Of a DNA stretch of 33,374 nt, positions 23,765 through 32,000 are shown piece after piece. Made by a program: the position numbers and the translations under genes. Within the stretch, counting starts at the first letter, position 1, and the number at the start of each line of letters is the position of its first letter. The notes beneath the pieces were generated by a model. It was not told the origin of the DNA. It did not search any database and worked only from the letters and a program-made list of their open reading frames with translations. This DNA is from an uncultured Clostridium sp. GTDB taxonomy: Bacteria; Bacillota; Clostridia; TANB77; CAG-508. The stretch spans positions 1 through 33,374 of the forward strand of contig USQZ01000015.1 in NCBI GenBank assembly GCA_900556975.1, read 5' to 3'.

Positions 23765-23881
23765 ATGTGTTCCTTTCTTTTTCCCATTTCTTCATTATAT
23801 ACTATATCATATTGAATATTTTTTTGTGTATTTTTGTTCCTTTTTTAATTAAATTGTAATATTTATATTAATTTGTTACAT

Positions 23882-24733
23882 TTATAAATCAATCTCACCT
23901 TCAAAAACGTTAATTGCCATTCCTTCCATATATACTTCTTCTGTTTCTGGGTTTATATATATTCGCAAACTTCCGCCATCTAAGTCTACTTTAACATCAT
24001 TATTTATTTCTTTTTCTTTATACATTGCATATGCGCTAGCTACTGCTCCTGTTCCACAAGCTAATGTTTCGCCAACGCCTCTTTCCCAAACTCTAACTCT
24101 TATATTACTTTCATCAATTTTTTCTACAAACTCAACATTTGTCTTTTGAGGAAAGAACTTATAATTCTCTATAATTCTTCCACATTTGGCTACTTGAATT
24201 TCTTTAACATTTTTCACTTTAATAACTGTATGAGGATTTCCAACACTTAAAAAAATTCCTTCAAAATCTTTATCAGATGCTCGAAACATTACTTTGCACA
24301 TATTATTTGTGTTGTAATATCTTTGTGGCAAATATATTGGTAGTTTATTAGCAGATGTTTGAGGTTTTCCCATATTTATTCTAACTGCCATTATTTTATT
24401 ATTTTCCACTACCAATTTTACTGTTTTTAACCCAGCTAATGTTTCAATTGTCATTTCTTCTTTATTTGTGTGTCCTTTTTCATATAAATATTTTGCTAAG
24501 CATCTTATTCCATTTCCACACATTTCTGCTTCAGTTCCGTCATTATTAAAAATTCTCATTTTGAAATCTGCTATTTTGCTATTGCTAAATAAAATTAATC
24601 CATCTGCTCCTATTCCAAAATGTCTATCACATACAAATTTTGAAAATATTTTCAAATTATATTGTTTGGTATTTTCAAATTCTGTACATATAAAATCATT
24701 TCCTAAACCTTGCATTTTTGTAAACTTAATCAT
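23882..24733 (-). CDS. dapF: Diaminopimelate epimerase
   Basis: 283-residue cofactor-free epimerase converting LL- to meso-diaminopimelate. The two catalytic cysteines are in MCGNGIRC and ACGTGA; KMQGLGNDF, GIGADGLI and VGNPHTV are also diagnostic. The start is ATG 24733 (MIKFTKMQGLGNDF), with AGAGGTGA about 8 nt upstream; an open frame continues 20 codons further but without a family match. The ribosome binding site lies in the 3' arm of a strong hairpin. It follows the MBL gene on the same strand. Confidence 0.96.
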   Translation of the reverse strand: MIKFTKMQGLGNDFICTEFENTKQYNLKIFSKFVCDRHFGIGADGLILFSNSKIADFKMRIFNNDGTEAEMCGNGIRCLAKYLYEKGHTNKEEMTIETLAGLKTVKLVVENNKIMAVRINMGKPQTSANKLPIYLPQRYYNTNNMCKVMFRASDKDFEGIFLSVGNPHTVIKVKNVKEIQVAKCGRIIENYKFFPQKTNVEFVEKIDESNIRVRVWERGVGETLACGTGAVASAYAMYKEKEINNDVKVDLDGGSLRIYINPETEEVYMEGMAINVFEGEIDL

Positions 24734-24736
24734 AAA

Positions 24737-24773
24737 AAAATTCACCTCTACTCTACTGTATGAGGTGAATTTT
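24737..24773 (-). promoter_or_regulatory. Terminator-like hairpin covering the dapF ribosome binding site
   Basis: On the minus strand AAAATTCACCTC (24762-24773) pairs perfectly with GAGGTGAATTTT (24737-24748) around a 13-nt loop, and is followed by Ts running up to the dapF ATG. The 3' arm contains the GAGGTGA ribosome binding site. It could terminate the MBL transcript, control dapF translation, or both. Confidence 0.7.
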
Positions 24774-24782
24774 ATTTTATTC

Positions 24783-25508
24783 TTATATTTCAATTATATC
24801 TCCATCGTTTGGAAATTCTACATTAACATTTTCTTTATATACATCATCATTTCTGTGTATTGCATAAATTTTTGTATTAGGATATTGTTCTGAAAGAGTT
24901 ATTACTTCTCCTAATCCCATATGTGATTTAGTTGAAAACATTCTTGTTGCATCTAAAAAGGCGCAATCTGATTTTTCACATATTTTTTTGACATTATCAC
25001 ATAATGTTGTATCTGTTGCATATCCGACTGTTTTGTTATTTTTCTCAATTGTAAATCCTAATATTGGTTTGCAATCTCCATGTTCTAGTTCATATGCTGT
25101 AATTTTCATTTGATCAGTTTCAAAACTTTCTCCATCAGTTAGTTCTACAAATTTAACATGATATTTTTCTTCGAAATTTTCATATTTTTCTTTGTTTCCA
25201 TCTCCGAAGCAAAGTTCAAAGAGCTGAATTACTTTTTCTTTTATGCCTTTTCCACAAATTATATACAATAGGTTTGTAGTTTCTCCTCTAATGCTTCGTC
25301 CTATTAGATAATTTGGTAAATCGACAAAGTGATCTGCATGTACATGTGTTATAAGTAAATAATTGACTGACTTTGTATAAATTTCTAATTGCTCTATTTT
25401 TTTCACTACTCCTGAACCGACGTCTAAAAGTATGTCATCAACCATTATGCTTTGATTTCCTCTTTTGACTGATCCCATTGTGCCTGTACCTATGCACCTA
25501 ATTTTCAT
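24783..25508 (-). CDS. Metallo-beta-lactamase-fold hydrolase (RNase Z-like)
   Basis: 241 residues. The zinc-binding motif THVHADH (about residue 54) and the later conserved GYATDTTLCDN and AIHRNDD segments place it in the RNase Z/ElaC-like branch of the metallo-beta-lactamase superfamily. It is shorter than true RNase Z (~300) and no exosite arm is evident, so the substrate is uncertain: tRNA 3' processing is possible but unproven. It starts 15 nt after the SDR gene, with which it is co-transcribed, and lies 50 nt ahead of dapF. Confidence 0.85.
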   Translation of the reverse strand: MKIRCIGTGTMGSVKRGNQSIMVDDILLDVGSGVVKKIEQLEIYTKSVNYLLITHVHADHFVDLPNYLIGRSIRGETTNLLYIICGKGIKEKVIQLFELCFGDGNKEKYENFEEKYHVKFVELTDGESFETDQMKITAYELEHGDCKPILGFTIEKNNKTVGYATDTTLCDNVKKICEKSDCAFLDATRMFSTKSHMGLGEVITLSEQYPNTKIYAIHRNDDVYKENVNVEFPNDGDIIEI

Positions 25509-25523
25509 TCGTTTTACCTATCC

Positions 25524-26276
25524 TTATTTTCTTTTTCTTCTTTGTATTTCATACGCAAATTCACTTGTTAGAGAACTTGGTAATAATTTACTTGCAACAT
25601 GTACAAATTTCATTTTGAAACCTGGAATTATAACAGGCTTTTCTTCAAACATTTTGTTTATTCCATATTCTGCAACATATTCTGCACTATATGATTTCAT
25701 TCTAAAATCAACTTTAGCTACTTTGTTAAAGTTTGTTTTGGTAGGTCCTGGACATAATGCGCTTATATGAACTTCTGAGCCTTCTTTTTTTAGTTCTGTG
25801 TAAATTGCTTTAGTATATGATAATACAAAATTCTTAGAAGCATAATATTCTGCCATAAGAGGTCCAGATAAAAATCCTGCTATTGATGAAACATTTAATA
25901 TATATCCTAAATTTCTTTTCTTCATATCTTTTAGGAATAATTTAGTTAGCATGTGCAATGCTGTTATATTCAAATCTATTAACTCTAAGTCTTTTTCTAG
26001 ATTTGTTTCTGTTACAAGTCCATGCACACCAAATCCAGCATTATTTACTAATACTTCTATTGGTTCATTTTTGTACATTTCATGTAGTTTCCAAACATTT
26101 TCTCTATCTGTTAAGTCCATTGAAACGACTTCAACTTTTGTTTTTACTTCTCTTTGAATATCTTTTAGTGCAAGTTCATTTCTTGCTACTACTATAATAT
26201 CATATCCTAAATCGCTCAAATAAAGAGCTATTTCTCTCCCTATTCCAGAAGATGCGCCTGTTATTAATGCTTTCAT
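25524..26276 (-). CDS. Short-chain dehydrogenase/reductase
   Basis: 250-residue SDR. The nucleotide-binding TGASSGIGREIA is at the N-terminus, then NNAGFG, catalytic Ser in LNVSSIAG and the YxxxK motif as YYASK. The C-terminus is basic (QRRKRK). It resembles the DltE-like group of uncharacterised reductases. The ribosome binding site is weak (GGTGAAAG). It is first of an SDR-MBL pair; substrate unknown. Confidence 0.88.
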   Translation of the reverse strand: MKALITGASSGIGREIALYLSDLGYDIIVVARNELALKDIQREVKTKVEVVSMDLTDRENVWKLHEMYKNEPIEVLVNNAGFGVHGLVTETNLEKDLELIDLNITALHMLTKLFLKDMKKRNLGYILNVSSIAGFLSGPLMAEYYASKNFVLSYTKAIYTELKKEGSEVHISALCPGPTKTNFNKVAKVDFRMKSYSAEYVAEYGINKMFEEKPVIIPGFKMKFVHVASKLLPSSLTSEFAYEIQRRKRK

Positions 26277-26446
26277 TCTACTTTCACCATTCCTAATATT
26301 TTTTCTCTTATCTTTTTCAAAATCTTTTGTATATTATTAGTGTGCTATATAGATTTAAGTTGCCCATTTGTGAAAAAATATTGTCCCTGGGTTTATACTT
26401 TCTTTTTAATTAGTATCTGTCTTTTATTCATTACAATTACTGCAAA

Positions 26447-26474
26447 AATAATATGTAACCACATATTATTTTTT
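26447..26474. terminator. Hairpin terminator in the mscS-SDR interval
   Basis: AATAATATGT pairs perfectly with ACATATTATT around AACC, with A and T tracts on both sides, so it can end transcripts from either direction. The rest of the 26277-26624 interval is AT-rich and holds no gene I can support; the mscS transcript would run about 155 nt before reaching this hairpin. Confidence 0.65.
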
Positions 26475-26624
26475 AGAATATTAGACTCCTTTTACATCCT
26501 TTTAATAATTTTTACTAATATATTATAAACTTAAATCCAAATTTATTTTCTTTTGTTTATATTTTTCTACTGTATTTTTTATAATATACTTAAATACGAA
26601 TTATTGCAATATAATTTTTTTATT

Positions 26625-27674
26625 TTATATTGATTTCATATATACTTTTTGTGTTGGATACACAAGTGGTATATTTTCTCTGTCTAATACAGATAAAATA
26701 TCGCAATTGATTTTTTCTTTTACTTCTAAGTATTTATTATAATCTGCTGTATTTATGTACGCATATACTAGAATTATATTAGCATCGCTTTCTATACTAT
26801 CAAAATGCACTCCTATTGTTTCATCAATAATATTTTCATTATTTCTTAAAACTGTTTTTATTCTTGAAATACATCTATTTACTGTTTCAGAATTTGCTTC
26901 TAAGCTTATTCTAAGATTCATTTCTATTCTTCTATTTTCTATTTTGCTCCAGTTTTTTACGTATTCAGTTACGATAACAGAATTAGGCATTGATATTTCA
27001 GTGTTGTTTACTGCTTTTAATCTTGTACTTCTAAATGTTATATCTGCAACTGTTCCTTGGAATTTTCCAACTTCTATAAAATCGCCTATTTCAAAAGGTT
27101 TATCTGTTATTATCGTAAATCCACCTATTAGGCTTTTTACAAAGTCCTGTGCAGCTAAAGCAACAACCGCACTTCCTAATCCTAAACCTGTTGCTAATCC
27201 TCCTAAGTCATAATTAAAATCGGAAAGTATCATAAATGCTGCAACTATATATGTTAAGGATTTTAAAATCTTTCCAATAAATGAATTTAGTGCTTCATTT
27301 CCGTTAAACCTAGTAGCAGATTCAAGTTTTGTGAAAAATGTTGAATCTGGTTCTAAGCAATTTGTTATTGCTTTTGCAACTGTTAATATAAGTAATATCT
27401 TAAAAACTTTGTTGTATAAATTAATTACACCTTTGGGCAAATCTAAAAAATATATTGCTATTCCAAATCCAGCTACAGTTATAATAAATTTAAACGGTCC
27501 GTAAAATCCACTTTCTGTAACTTTTGTATCAACCTTAAATAATTTATGAAAGATTAATATAACTATATGTGCAATTACTGGGCTTATAATTTTACCGCCT
27601 AAAATTATAGCTAATGCTGTGCTATATTTTAATACATTATTTACATCCATTGACGCAATAATTTCATTCACCAT
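26625..27674 (-). CDS. Small-conductance mechanosensitive channel (MscS family)
   Basis: 349 residues. N-terminal membrane helices are followed by the pore-lining helix with the Gly/Ala pattern GLATGLGLGSAVVALAAQDFVKSLIGG. The beta domain comes next (KPFEIGDFIEVGKFQGTVADITFRSTRLKAVNNTEISMPNS, typical of MscS), then a C-terminal alpha/beta domain. It releases solutes on hypo-osmotic shock. It has its own consensus promoter and is separated from the sortase gene by repeat A. Confidence 0.94.
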   Translation of the reverse strand: MVNEIIASMDVNNVLKYSTALAIILGGKIISPVIAHIVILIFHKLFKVDTKVTESGFYGPFKFIITVAGFGIAIYFLDLPKGVINLYNKVFKILLILTVAKAITNCLEPDSTFFTKLESATRFNGNEALNSFIGKILKSLTYIVAAFMILSDFNYDLGGLATGLGLGSAVVALAAQDFVKSLIGGFTIITDKPFEIGDFIEVGKFQGTVADITFRSTRLKAVNNTEISMPNSVIVTEYVKNWSKIENRRIEMNLRISLEANSETVNRCISRIKTVLRNNENIIDETIGVHFDSIESDANIILVYAYINTADYNKYLEVKEKINCDILSVLDRENIPLVYPTQKVYMKSI

Positions 27675-27708
27675 TTTTTCTCCTATCTTCTTTTGTTTTA
27701 ACGATTGT

Positions 27709-27737
27709 ATTATATATTATTGTTTATTTTTTTTCAA
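27709..27737 (-). promoter_or_regulatory. Promoter of mscS
   Basis: On the minus strand TTGAAA (27732-27737), a 17-nt spacer and a perfect TATAAT (27709-27714) lie about 35 nt ahead of the mscS start. Confidence 0.75.
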
Positions 27738-27780
27738 TATAATTTTAAGGCTAAAAAAAATAAATATACAATATGAAAAA

Positions 27781-27896
27781 AACATTATATTTATTTTCGG
27801 CCCCTTGCTAAAAGATTTTACCACCTACAAAACTTCGTTTAGCAGGTTAAGTAAAAACTTTCAAACTGCGCGTCACTCAAAAATAAATATAATGTT
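27781..27896. repeat. Structured intergenic repeat, family A copy 1
   Basis: 116 bp. The terminal arms AACATTATATTTATTTT (27781-27797) and their exact complement (27880-27896) enclose CTTGCTAAAA, a TTTTAC/GTAAAA stem, a hairpin around ACTTCGT and the block AAAAACTTTCAAACTGCGCG. The core is nearly identical to the copy at 32577-32696, while the arms differ by paired changes that keep them complementary. It lies between the sortase and mscS genes. Confidence 0.85.
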
Positions 27897-27919
27897 CTTT
27901 CTTTATAGTAATATGTTTT

Positions 27920-28708
27920 TTATTTTCCTTCTTCTCTTGCTTTTATTATGTATCTATTTGCATTGCTTTCGTTCGTACATGTTATTAATGTTATTTCTCG
28001 TTTTCCATGTGTTACTTGAGATGTGTCTTTTGTGTTATCTTCACTTACGACATGTTTGTCATATACAATATAGTTTACTTTTCTTCCATAGTTATCAGTT
28101 ATTTCAATGCTATCTCCGTTTTCTAGTGTTGGTACTTTACTAAAGAAAAGTGAGTTTCTATAGTTATGTCCAACTATACAAAAGTTTCCTACTTCGTTTG
28201 GATCTGCTCCGTGGAATTTACAAGGTGAAATTTTTAGTAATGCAACTGACCAGTGATCTAATATTGGATATGGTTCAGACCAATTTAATTTTGGAATGTT
28301 TATTGTTGCTATAGCATAGTATTCTTCACCATTATCTGCCTTCATGACATTTTTTGCTGGTACATTAGTTTTTCTAACAGCATTTGCATTATTTAAGTTT
28401 GATGTATCAATTGTAGTAGTTGAATCCTCATCATTTAATATTACAACGATTTTTTCATTATCTTCTACTTTTACTGTTGTATCATCATATACATATGTTT
28501 CTTGTGCAGAGTCTGGAACTTGCATACTTGCTAATATTTCTTGGGATTTTCTCTCATCTGCATATTTATCGTATTCTGCATATATATAATATGAAAAAAG
28601 AAGGCACAACAAAAAAACAGAAATTATAAAATCAATTTTATATAATTTTTTCTGTCTCTTTAGTTCAGGTGTTATATATAATTTTTCTGTTATCAAAATC
28701 TGATTCAA
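27920..28708 (-). CDS. Sortase (cysteine transpeptidase)
   Basis: 262 residues. An N-terminal membrane anchor (FIISVFLLCLLFSYYIYA, about 27-44), a variable linker and the sortase beta-barrel with catalytic His181 (IVGHNYRNSLFF), Cys244 (TLITCTNE) and Arg252 (NRYIIKAR). It links LPxTG-type proteins to peptidoglycan; the GH5 protein (LPKTG) is a candidate substrate. The class is not certain by eye. It starts with TTG at 28708, supported by GGAGGG 8 nt upstream. No pilin or substrate gene is adjacent. Confidence 0.92.
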   Translation of the reverse strand: MNQILITEKLYITPELKRQKKLYKIDFIISVFLLCLLFSYYIYAEYDKYADERKSQEILASMQVPDSAQETYVYDDTTVKVEDNEKIVVILNDEDSTTTIDTSNLNNANAVRKTNVPAKNVMKADNGEEYYAIATINIPKLNWSEPYPILDHWSVALLKISPCKFHGADPNEVGNFCIVGHNYRNSLFFSKVPTLENGDSIEITDNYGRKVNYIVYDKHVVSEDNTKDTSQVTHGKREITLITCTNESNANRYIIKAREEGK

Positions 28709-28820
28709 ACTATTTTGCCCTCCTATCTTTTTTTATTATATCATCTACCAATTTCTTTGTATATATATGTAATTTATTTGTAATCCATTTTTATTATAAT
28801 TTTTATATCTTGTATATAAT

Positions 28821-28850
28821 AGAAAAAAGAGGTGTTTCCACTTCTTTTCT
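28821..28850. terminator. Probable terminator after carD
   Basis: AGAAAAAAGAGGTG and CACTTCTTTTCT can pair around TTTC. In the minus-strand direction the stem has one A-C mismatch and a GAAA loop, followed by a T-rich run. Confidence 0.5.
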
Positions 28851-28880
28851 ATTCTATATATCCTATTTTTATGAGTTAAA

Positions 28881-29435
28881 TTAATTTAAAGGTATAAATT
28901 TTTTAACAACACTTTCTTCTCCTGTATGTTGTTCCAATGATGCTAAATGTACTTCATAAGAAGCATTTATTTTATTTTCTACTATTGATTCTATTTCATT
29001 TAAATCTTTTTGTTCTGCTAAAACTAACTCACTAACTAAAATTTGTTTAGCATTTAAAAGCATTTTCTTTTCGCCAGTAGATAAACCTTTTTCTTTTTGT
29101 TTGAAACTTAAATTTCTAACAATATCTGCTACTTCATAAATGTTTCCTGTTTTCATTTTTTCCATATTGTCTCTATATCTTTTGTTCCAATTCATAGACA
29201 TTTCTGTGCTCTCTTGTTCCAAAACTTTAATGACTTTCTCGGCAGATGCTTTGTCTATGATATTTCTAACTCCAATTTCTTCTGCTTTTGCAGTAGGAAC
29301 CATAACCTTTACCTCACCTGGCATTTTTATAATATAATAAGATTGCTTTTCATCAAGAATTGCTTTCTCCTCTATTGATTCTATTACTCCAGCGCCATGC
29401 ATTGGATAAACTACTTTGTCACCTACATTAAACAT
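28881..29435 (-). CDS. CarD/CdnL-family RNA polymerase-binding regulator
   Basis: 184 residues. The N-terminal CarD/TRCF RNA-polymerase-interaction domain (MFNVGDKVVYPMHGAGVIESIEEK and YYIIKMP...VMVPTAKAEEIGVR) is followed by a helical DNA-binding domain (NWNKRYRDNMEKMKTGNIYEVADIVRNL). In other bacteria CarD proteins stabilise open promoter complexes, often at rRNA promoters. A near-consensus promoter precedes it and AAAGGAGTGAG lies just before the ATG. Single-gene unit. Confidence 0.93.
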   Translation of the reverse strand: MFNVGDKVVYPMHGAGVIESIEEKAILDEKQSYYIIKMPGEVKVMVPTAKAEEIGVRNIIDKASAEKVIKVLEQESTEMSMNWNKRYRDNMEKMKTGNIYEVADIVRNLSFKQKEKGLSTGEKKMLLNAKQILVSELVLAEQKDLNEIESIVENKINASYEVHLASLEQHTGEESVVKKFIPLN

Positions 29436-29481
29436 GTAAGACTCACTCCTTTCAGGTAAATTTTATTTTTAGCACATATTT

Positions 29482-29510
29482 ATTATACAACAAAATCTAC
29501 CAAAAGTCAA
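29482..29510 (-). promoter_or_regulatory. Promoter of the carD-family gene
   Basis: On the minus strand TTGACT (29505-29510), a 17-nt spacer and TATAAT (29482-29487) match the vegetative consensus at all but one base. Confidence 0.85.
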
Positions 29511-29604
29511 AATAAAAATTTTTATTTTTTATAATTATGTTTATTAACTATTGATTTTTTATTTCAGTTATTGTATAGTTTTATATTTAGTTTTCTAATA
29601 GAAT

Positions 29605-29744
29605 AAAAGCGGACTATTTATAACATTTTCGTCAATTATAACATTTTAATTCCGCTTTTTTGCTCATGCCCAGAAATTTGCTTAGCAAACTTCTGGGTAT
29701 TGTTATTTTATATAATAAGAATTTTGGAAAAACTTTCTATTATA
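29605..29744. repeat. Structured intergenic repeat, family B copy 2
   Basis: Aligns with 15812-15951. Three hairpins: AAAAGCGGA (29605-29613) with TCCGCTTTT (29651-29659); CCCAGAAATTTGC (29669-29681) with GCAAACTTCTGGG (29685-29697); and TATAATA...AGAA with TTTC...TATTATA (about 29711-29744). TATAACATTT occurs twice inside the first hairpin loop. It lies between dUTPase and carD; the rest of that interval holds only the carD promoter and the dUTPase terminator. Confidence 0.7.
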
Positions 29745-29748
29745 ATAA

Positions 29749-29789
29749 CGCAAAAAAAATAGCAATTTTAAAATTGCTATTTTTTTGCG
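29749..29789 (-). terminator. Terminator of the dUTPase gene
   Basis: CGCAAAAAAAATAGCAATTTT and its complement form a stem of up to 20 bp with A/T tracts, starting 5 nt after the dut stop. Confidence 0.88.
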
Positions 29790-29793
29790 CTTA

Positions 29794-30255
29794 TTATTTA
29801 TTAGTAGATCCGAATCCTCCGACTCTTTCTCCTTCGGCATTGTCATTATCTACTGTGTAATATTTTAGGAATATTCCTTGTCCTAATACATCACCTTTTT
29901 TTATTTCTAAATCATGTTCAAAGAAATTGAAAAATGCAAACATTATTGCTCCATCATTATCTGGATTTCCATAGTAATCGCTATCCACAATTCCTACACT
30001 GTTTGCTAATATTAATCCTTTCTTTCCTGGGTTAGAACTTCTATTGCATAACATTAAGTATTCATCATCTGGCATGTATGCTTTTAATCCTGTTTTTACT
30101 AAAGTTGGCTTTTGACCAAATTTGTATGCTGGAATTATGCAATCTTCTGCTGCTTCCATATCATATCCAGCTGATTTTTTTGTTTTTCTAACTGGCAAAT
30201 TTATATTCTTATCTTCAAATCCTTTTGCTACTTCAAATCCTCTTACTTTTTCCAT
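29794..30255 (-). CDS. dut: dUTP diphosphatase (dUTPase)
   Basis: Trimeric dUTPase hydrolysing dUTP to dUMP and pyrophosphate, keeping uracil out of DNA. Motif 1 SAGYDMEA, motif 2 NRSSNPGKKGL (Asn where Gly is more usual), motif 3 NSVGIVDSDYYGN, motif 4 KKGDVLGQGIF and the C-terminal motif 5 GERVGGFGSTNK are all visible. The start is ATG 30255 (MEKVRGFE) with AAAGGA upstream; the frame is open 8 codons further. 153 residues, typical. Confidence 0.93.
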   Translation of the reverse strand: MEKVRGFEVAKGFEDKNINLPVRKTKKSAGYDMEAAEDCIIPAYKFGQKPTLVKTGLKAYMPDDEYLMLCNRSSNPGKKGLILANSVGIVDSDYYGNPDNDGAIMFAFFNFFEHDLEIKKGDVLGQGIFLKYYTVDNDNAEGERVGGFGSTNK

Positions 30256-30284
30256 TTTACTTTTCATCCTTTCTAACACAAATT

Positions 30285-30662
30285 CTAGTTATCTGTCTCT
30301 TCTATCCCAATACTTGATAATATTTTTTTCTCAGAGTCAGAAAAATCACTTCCTCTTTTATAACACAATTTTTGATTTTTTACAATCAATTTATTAGGAT
30401 AATATTCTCCAAGTATTTCGCTTTGTTCTTCTGTTGATAGTGTTATATTTTTGTCTCCTGCTAAGTCTTGTTTTATAACAATTTTTTCTTCAACTTTTGT
30501 TTTCATATCTGACATTGTTTCTTTAAATTGTGTATCTTTTGCATTTTTAGTTAGTGAATTTTCTCCTATCGAATAATATGTTAATGTTACCGCAATTATT
30601 AGCATAACAACAACTGTAGTTGTTAACATTATCAGTGTTATTCCATTTTCGTTTTTATTCAT
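30285..30662 (-). CDS. Type IV pilin-like protein (prepilin N-terminus)
   Basis: 125 residues. The N-terminus NKNENG-ITLIMLTTTVVVMLIIAVTLTYY has the prepilin pattern: a charged leader ending in Gly, then a hydrophobic helix. The acidic residue at +5 (TLIEL in standard pilins) is Met here. A charged, probably helical C-terminal domain follows. ATG 30662 is set by AGGTGG. No pilus-assembly gene (PilB, PilC, prepilin peptidase) is nearby, so the role (minor pilin, pseudopilin or other exported protein) is open. It lies 29 nt upstream of dut, so the two may be co-transcribed. Confidence 0.65.
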   Translation of the reverse strand: MNKNENGITLIMLTTTVVVMLIIAVTLTYYSIGENSLTKNAKDTQFKETMSDMKTKVEEKIVIKQDLAGDKNITLSTEEQSEILGEYYPNKLIVKNQKLCYKRGSDFSDSEKKILSSIGIEETDN

Positions 30663-30738
30663 TTTAACCACCTATTACCTTTTATTATATCTTATATATT
30701 TTTCAAAATCATGTCAATATGTTGTCTTGCTATTTTGC

Positions 30739-30771
30739 GAAAAAAAAGAAGCTAAAATTTAGCTTCTTCGT
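30739..30771 (-). terminator. Terminator of the G5/transglycosylase gene
   Basis: AAGAAGCTAAA pairs with TTTAGCTTCTT; on the minus strand it is followed by eight Ts. Confidence 0.88.
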
Positions 30772-30782
30772 TTTAATTTTTA

Positions 30783-31763
30783 TTAATACCATCCTGTTGC
30801 TTGTGAATGATATAAAGCAACTGTTGGGTTTCCATATCTTCCTTTTATATAGCTTAATCCCCAATTCACTTGTGTTTGGTAGTTTGTTAAATAATCACTT
30901 CCTGCACTTGCCATTTTGCTTCCTGGTAATGCTTGTGGTATACCATATGCACCTGAATATCTATTTTGAGCATACATGTTCCAATGACTTTCTTTGTTCC
31001 ATAATGACACTAAATTGTAATAATCGTTTTCACTCCATCCGTATGCCGCACATCTTTGTCTAGCATATGCTTGAGCTTCTGCAGCACTTGCTGATGATGC
31101 TCCTAAATTTCTACTTGCCATTGTAGATCTGTTACTTACTTTAACAGTTACTTGGACAATTTTATCAACAGGTTCTTGTACAACTTGTTCAGATATTTGT
31201 GTTCTTTCAACTTCGACATCGTTTTGGTATTTTATTTTATATGTTATTTCTTTTATTCCGTTTTGTCCTTCTTGAAGAACTTTGTCAACTTTTTCTCCTT
31301 GTGCTGTTGATGATACTTCTTTGGTTATTGTTTCAAATGGTATTTCAACAGTTTCTTTTACTATTTTTTCAACAATTGTTTCATTGTTTGAATTTAAAAC
31401 TTCATTACTTTCAATTACATCTGTTGAAGTTGCTTCTGTATTTTTTTCTTCTGTTACTTCTTGAACATTTTTTGTGTCTTTTCTTGCAATTGTAATAGTT
31501 TTGCTTGAATCAATATTTTCTTCAAAACTTGGTGTAACTATTTCCTCTTCAGAAATATAAATATTATTTTCTTTTAAAATATCGTTTACATTTGTTTTTG
31601 ATGTTATTACTGTTAATTCTGTTTTATCTGAAAATTTTATTGTTACACTATTAACTGATTGTGTTCCTGCTAAGACGCCTATACCTAGTAATACTACTAG
31701 GACTAATGTTATAAAAACAATCCTTTTAATTATCCCTTTGGATAAAGTTTCTTCTGTTTTCAT
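30783..31763 (-). CDS. YabE-like cell-wall protein: DUF348, G5 and lytic transglycosylase domains
   Basis: 326 residues. Membrane anchor or signal segment (about 13-33), one DUF348-like domain (VTIKFSDKTELTVITSKTNV...), a Glu/Thr-rich linker, a G5 domain (ETVEIPFETITKEVSSTAQGEKVDKVLQEG) and a C-terminal lysozyme-like transglycosylase domain (WNKESHWNMYAQN, SGAYGIPQALPGSKM, YIKGRYGNPTVAL) with the likely catalytic Glu in NKESHW. The combination resembles YabE/Rpf-type proteins that cut peptidoglycan during growth or resuscitation. It has a perfect-consensus promoter and an AGGGAGG site, so strong expression is expected. Confidence 0.93.
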   Translation of the reverse strand: MKTEETLSKGIIKRIVFITLVLVVLLGIGVLAGTQSVNSVTIKFSDKTELTVITSKTNVNDILKENNIYISEEEIVTPSFEENIDSSKTITIARKDTKNVQEVTEEKNTEATSTDVIESNEVLNSNNETIVEKIVKETVEIPFETITKEVSSTAQGEKVDKVLQEGQNGIKEITYKIKYQNDVEVERTQISEQVVQEPVDKIVQVTVKVSNRSTMASRNLGASSASAAEAQAYARQRCAAYGWSENDYYNLVSLWNKESHWNMYAQNRYSGAYGIPQALPGSKMASAGSDYLTNYQTQVNWGLSYIKGRYGNPTVALYHSQATGWY

Positions 31764-31792
31764 ATATTCCTCCCTTTAGAAATAACAAGTTG

Positions 31793-31821
31793 ATTATACT
31801 CCTTTTAGTCACATTTGTCAA
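31793..31821 (-). promoter_or_regulatory. Perfect consensus promoter of the G5/transglycosylase gene
   Basis: On the minus strand TTGACA (31816-31821), a 17-nt spacer and TATAAT (31793-31798) match the SigA consensus at all 12 positions. Confidence 0.93.
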
Positions 31822-32000
31822 CTTTTGTACATTTCATGAAAGCAAGTACCCGTAAGCTTTTTCAATTTTATATCAAAAAACGTATATATAATAATATATG
31901 TTTCTAATTTAATTTTATTACTTTTTATATTTATTTTTCTTGTTTTTTTCATCTCCTTGTGCTATTATCCTTTTATAAGTTAATATAAGGAGGGACAATT

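Noticed and set aside
26340..26528. 62-codon plus-strand frame between the SDR and mscS genes
   Set aside because: No ribosome binding site, Phe/Ile/Leu-rich from AT-rich DNA, and interrupted by the hairpin terminator.
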